Part shown: positions 11,304 to 11,547 of the stretch, in pieces
How the letters are laid out: every line of letters starts with the position of its first letter
How positions within the stretch are numbered: position 1 is the first letter of the stretch
NCBI GenBank assembly: GCA_035655455.1
Contig: DASRUL010000003.1
Location: forward strand, 1 to 11,547
Reading direction: 5' to 3'
Length of the DNA: 11,547 bases
From: JAHFKM01 sp035655455
GTDB taxonomy: Archaea; Nanobdellota; Nanobdellia; SCGC-AAA011-G17; GW2011-AR18
Program-made: the position numbers and the translations under genes
Notes under the pieces: model-generated
Seen by the model: only the letters and a program-made list of their open reading frames with translations
What the model was told of the DNA's origin: nothing
Databases searched by the model: none

Positions 11304-11547
11304 ATGTGTTGGAAAGAGGTGCTGAAGGTCTCAGGAGTTACTGCGCTGATAGGGTATGCTTTTCTTGTCATAACACATGCTCAAGGTCCGAATGAATCGA
11401 TATTTCAAATTTGGTGGACGGCAATTTGGGCAATATTTCCATTGACAGCCGGTCTTGTGTTGCAGAAAACATTAAAAAACGCGAAGTGGGGGGTACTTTT
11501 AGGTGTGAGTCTTACGCTCTTGTTAATGGTGTTCATTCTGTTCGTGG
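11304..11547 (+). CDS. Membrane protein of unknown function, 3' end outside the window
   Basis: The first 81 codons of a gene that runs off the window. Three hydrophobic segments are visible: about 8-25 (VSGVTALIGYAFLVI), 37-54 (WWTAIWAIFPLTAGLVL) and 62-81 (WGVLLGVSLTLLLMVFILFV), with a short polar loop QGPNESIFQI between the first two. No family is recognised. The ATG at 11304 follows the TATA-like CTTATATAC (11274-11282) by 26 bases, so the transcript should be leaderless and independent of eS1. Confidence 0.65.
   Translation, partial: MCWKEVLKVSGVTALIGYAFLVITHAQGPNESIFQIWWTAIWAIFPLTAGLVLQKTLKNAKWGVLLGVSLTLLLMVFILFV

Noticed and set aside
1..11547. A CRISPR array, suggested by the CARF regulator
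   Set aside because: No series of regularly spaced repeats is present; the only repeats are the two pairs described and the short 11-bp pair.

Overview
The window looks like a chromosomal piece of a small-genome archaeon, probably of the Woesearchaeota/Pacearchaeota (DPANN) type. The kingdom call is firm: it carries uS15 and eS1 (S3Ae), the archaeal/eukaryotic RNase P subunit RNP4, and a stand-alone 5S rRNA. Almost every gene has a TATA-like box (TTTAAA, TTTATA or similar) centred about 24-28 bases before the start codon and no Shine-Dalgarno, so most mRNAs should be leaderless. The phylum is an inference from gene content and style.

Layout. Bases 77-1525 hold a membrane-anchored ArsR-like regulator, a small helical protein and a SprT-like zinc metalloprotease. 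Bases 1615-2358 (minus strand) hold a gene of foreign codon style that resembles the bacterial polymorphic-toxin nuclease domain Ntox44. Bases 2496-4799 hold two tandem saccharopine-dehydrogenase-like paralogues. An AT-rich island at 4831-5921 carries a broken zinc-ribbon reading frame and a DUF433/DUF5615 toxin-antitoxin pair. Next come a protein of unknown function, a CARF-HTH sensor-regulator (no CRISPR array is in the window), and convergent RNP4. Bases 7721-8401 encode a LAGLIDADG homing endonuclease lying against the 3' end of the minus-strand 5S rRNA gene. The right end has an HTH regulator, a two-gene module with a truncated nucleotidyltransferase, tRNA-Gln(CTG), uS15, eS1 and the start of a membrane protein.

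The most striking content is how foreign DNA sits here. (1) The homing-endonuclease gene lies between two copies of the last ~32 nt of 5S rRNA (38-bp direct repeat, 3 mismatches). The copy joined to the 5S gene keeps helix V paired; the distal copy has a helix-breaking change and keeps the T-run that looks like the original terminator. This reads as an endonuclease gene that invaded 5S rRNA and brought its own 3' end to rebuild it. (2) The toxin-antitoxin island lies between two near-identical 73-74 bp copies of the 3' end, stop codon and terminator of the second dehydrogenase gene, the same logic at a protein gene. (3) The 5S rRNA itself has a 26-nt hairpin-forming insertion in a normally near-invariant segment.

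All of this comes from reading the sequence by eye. Family names rest on motif recognition; no database search was run.
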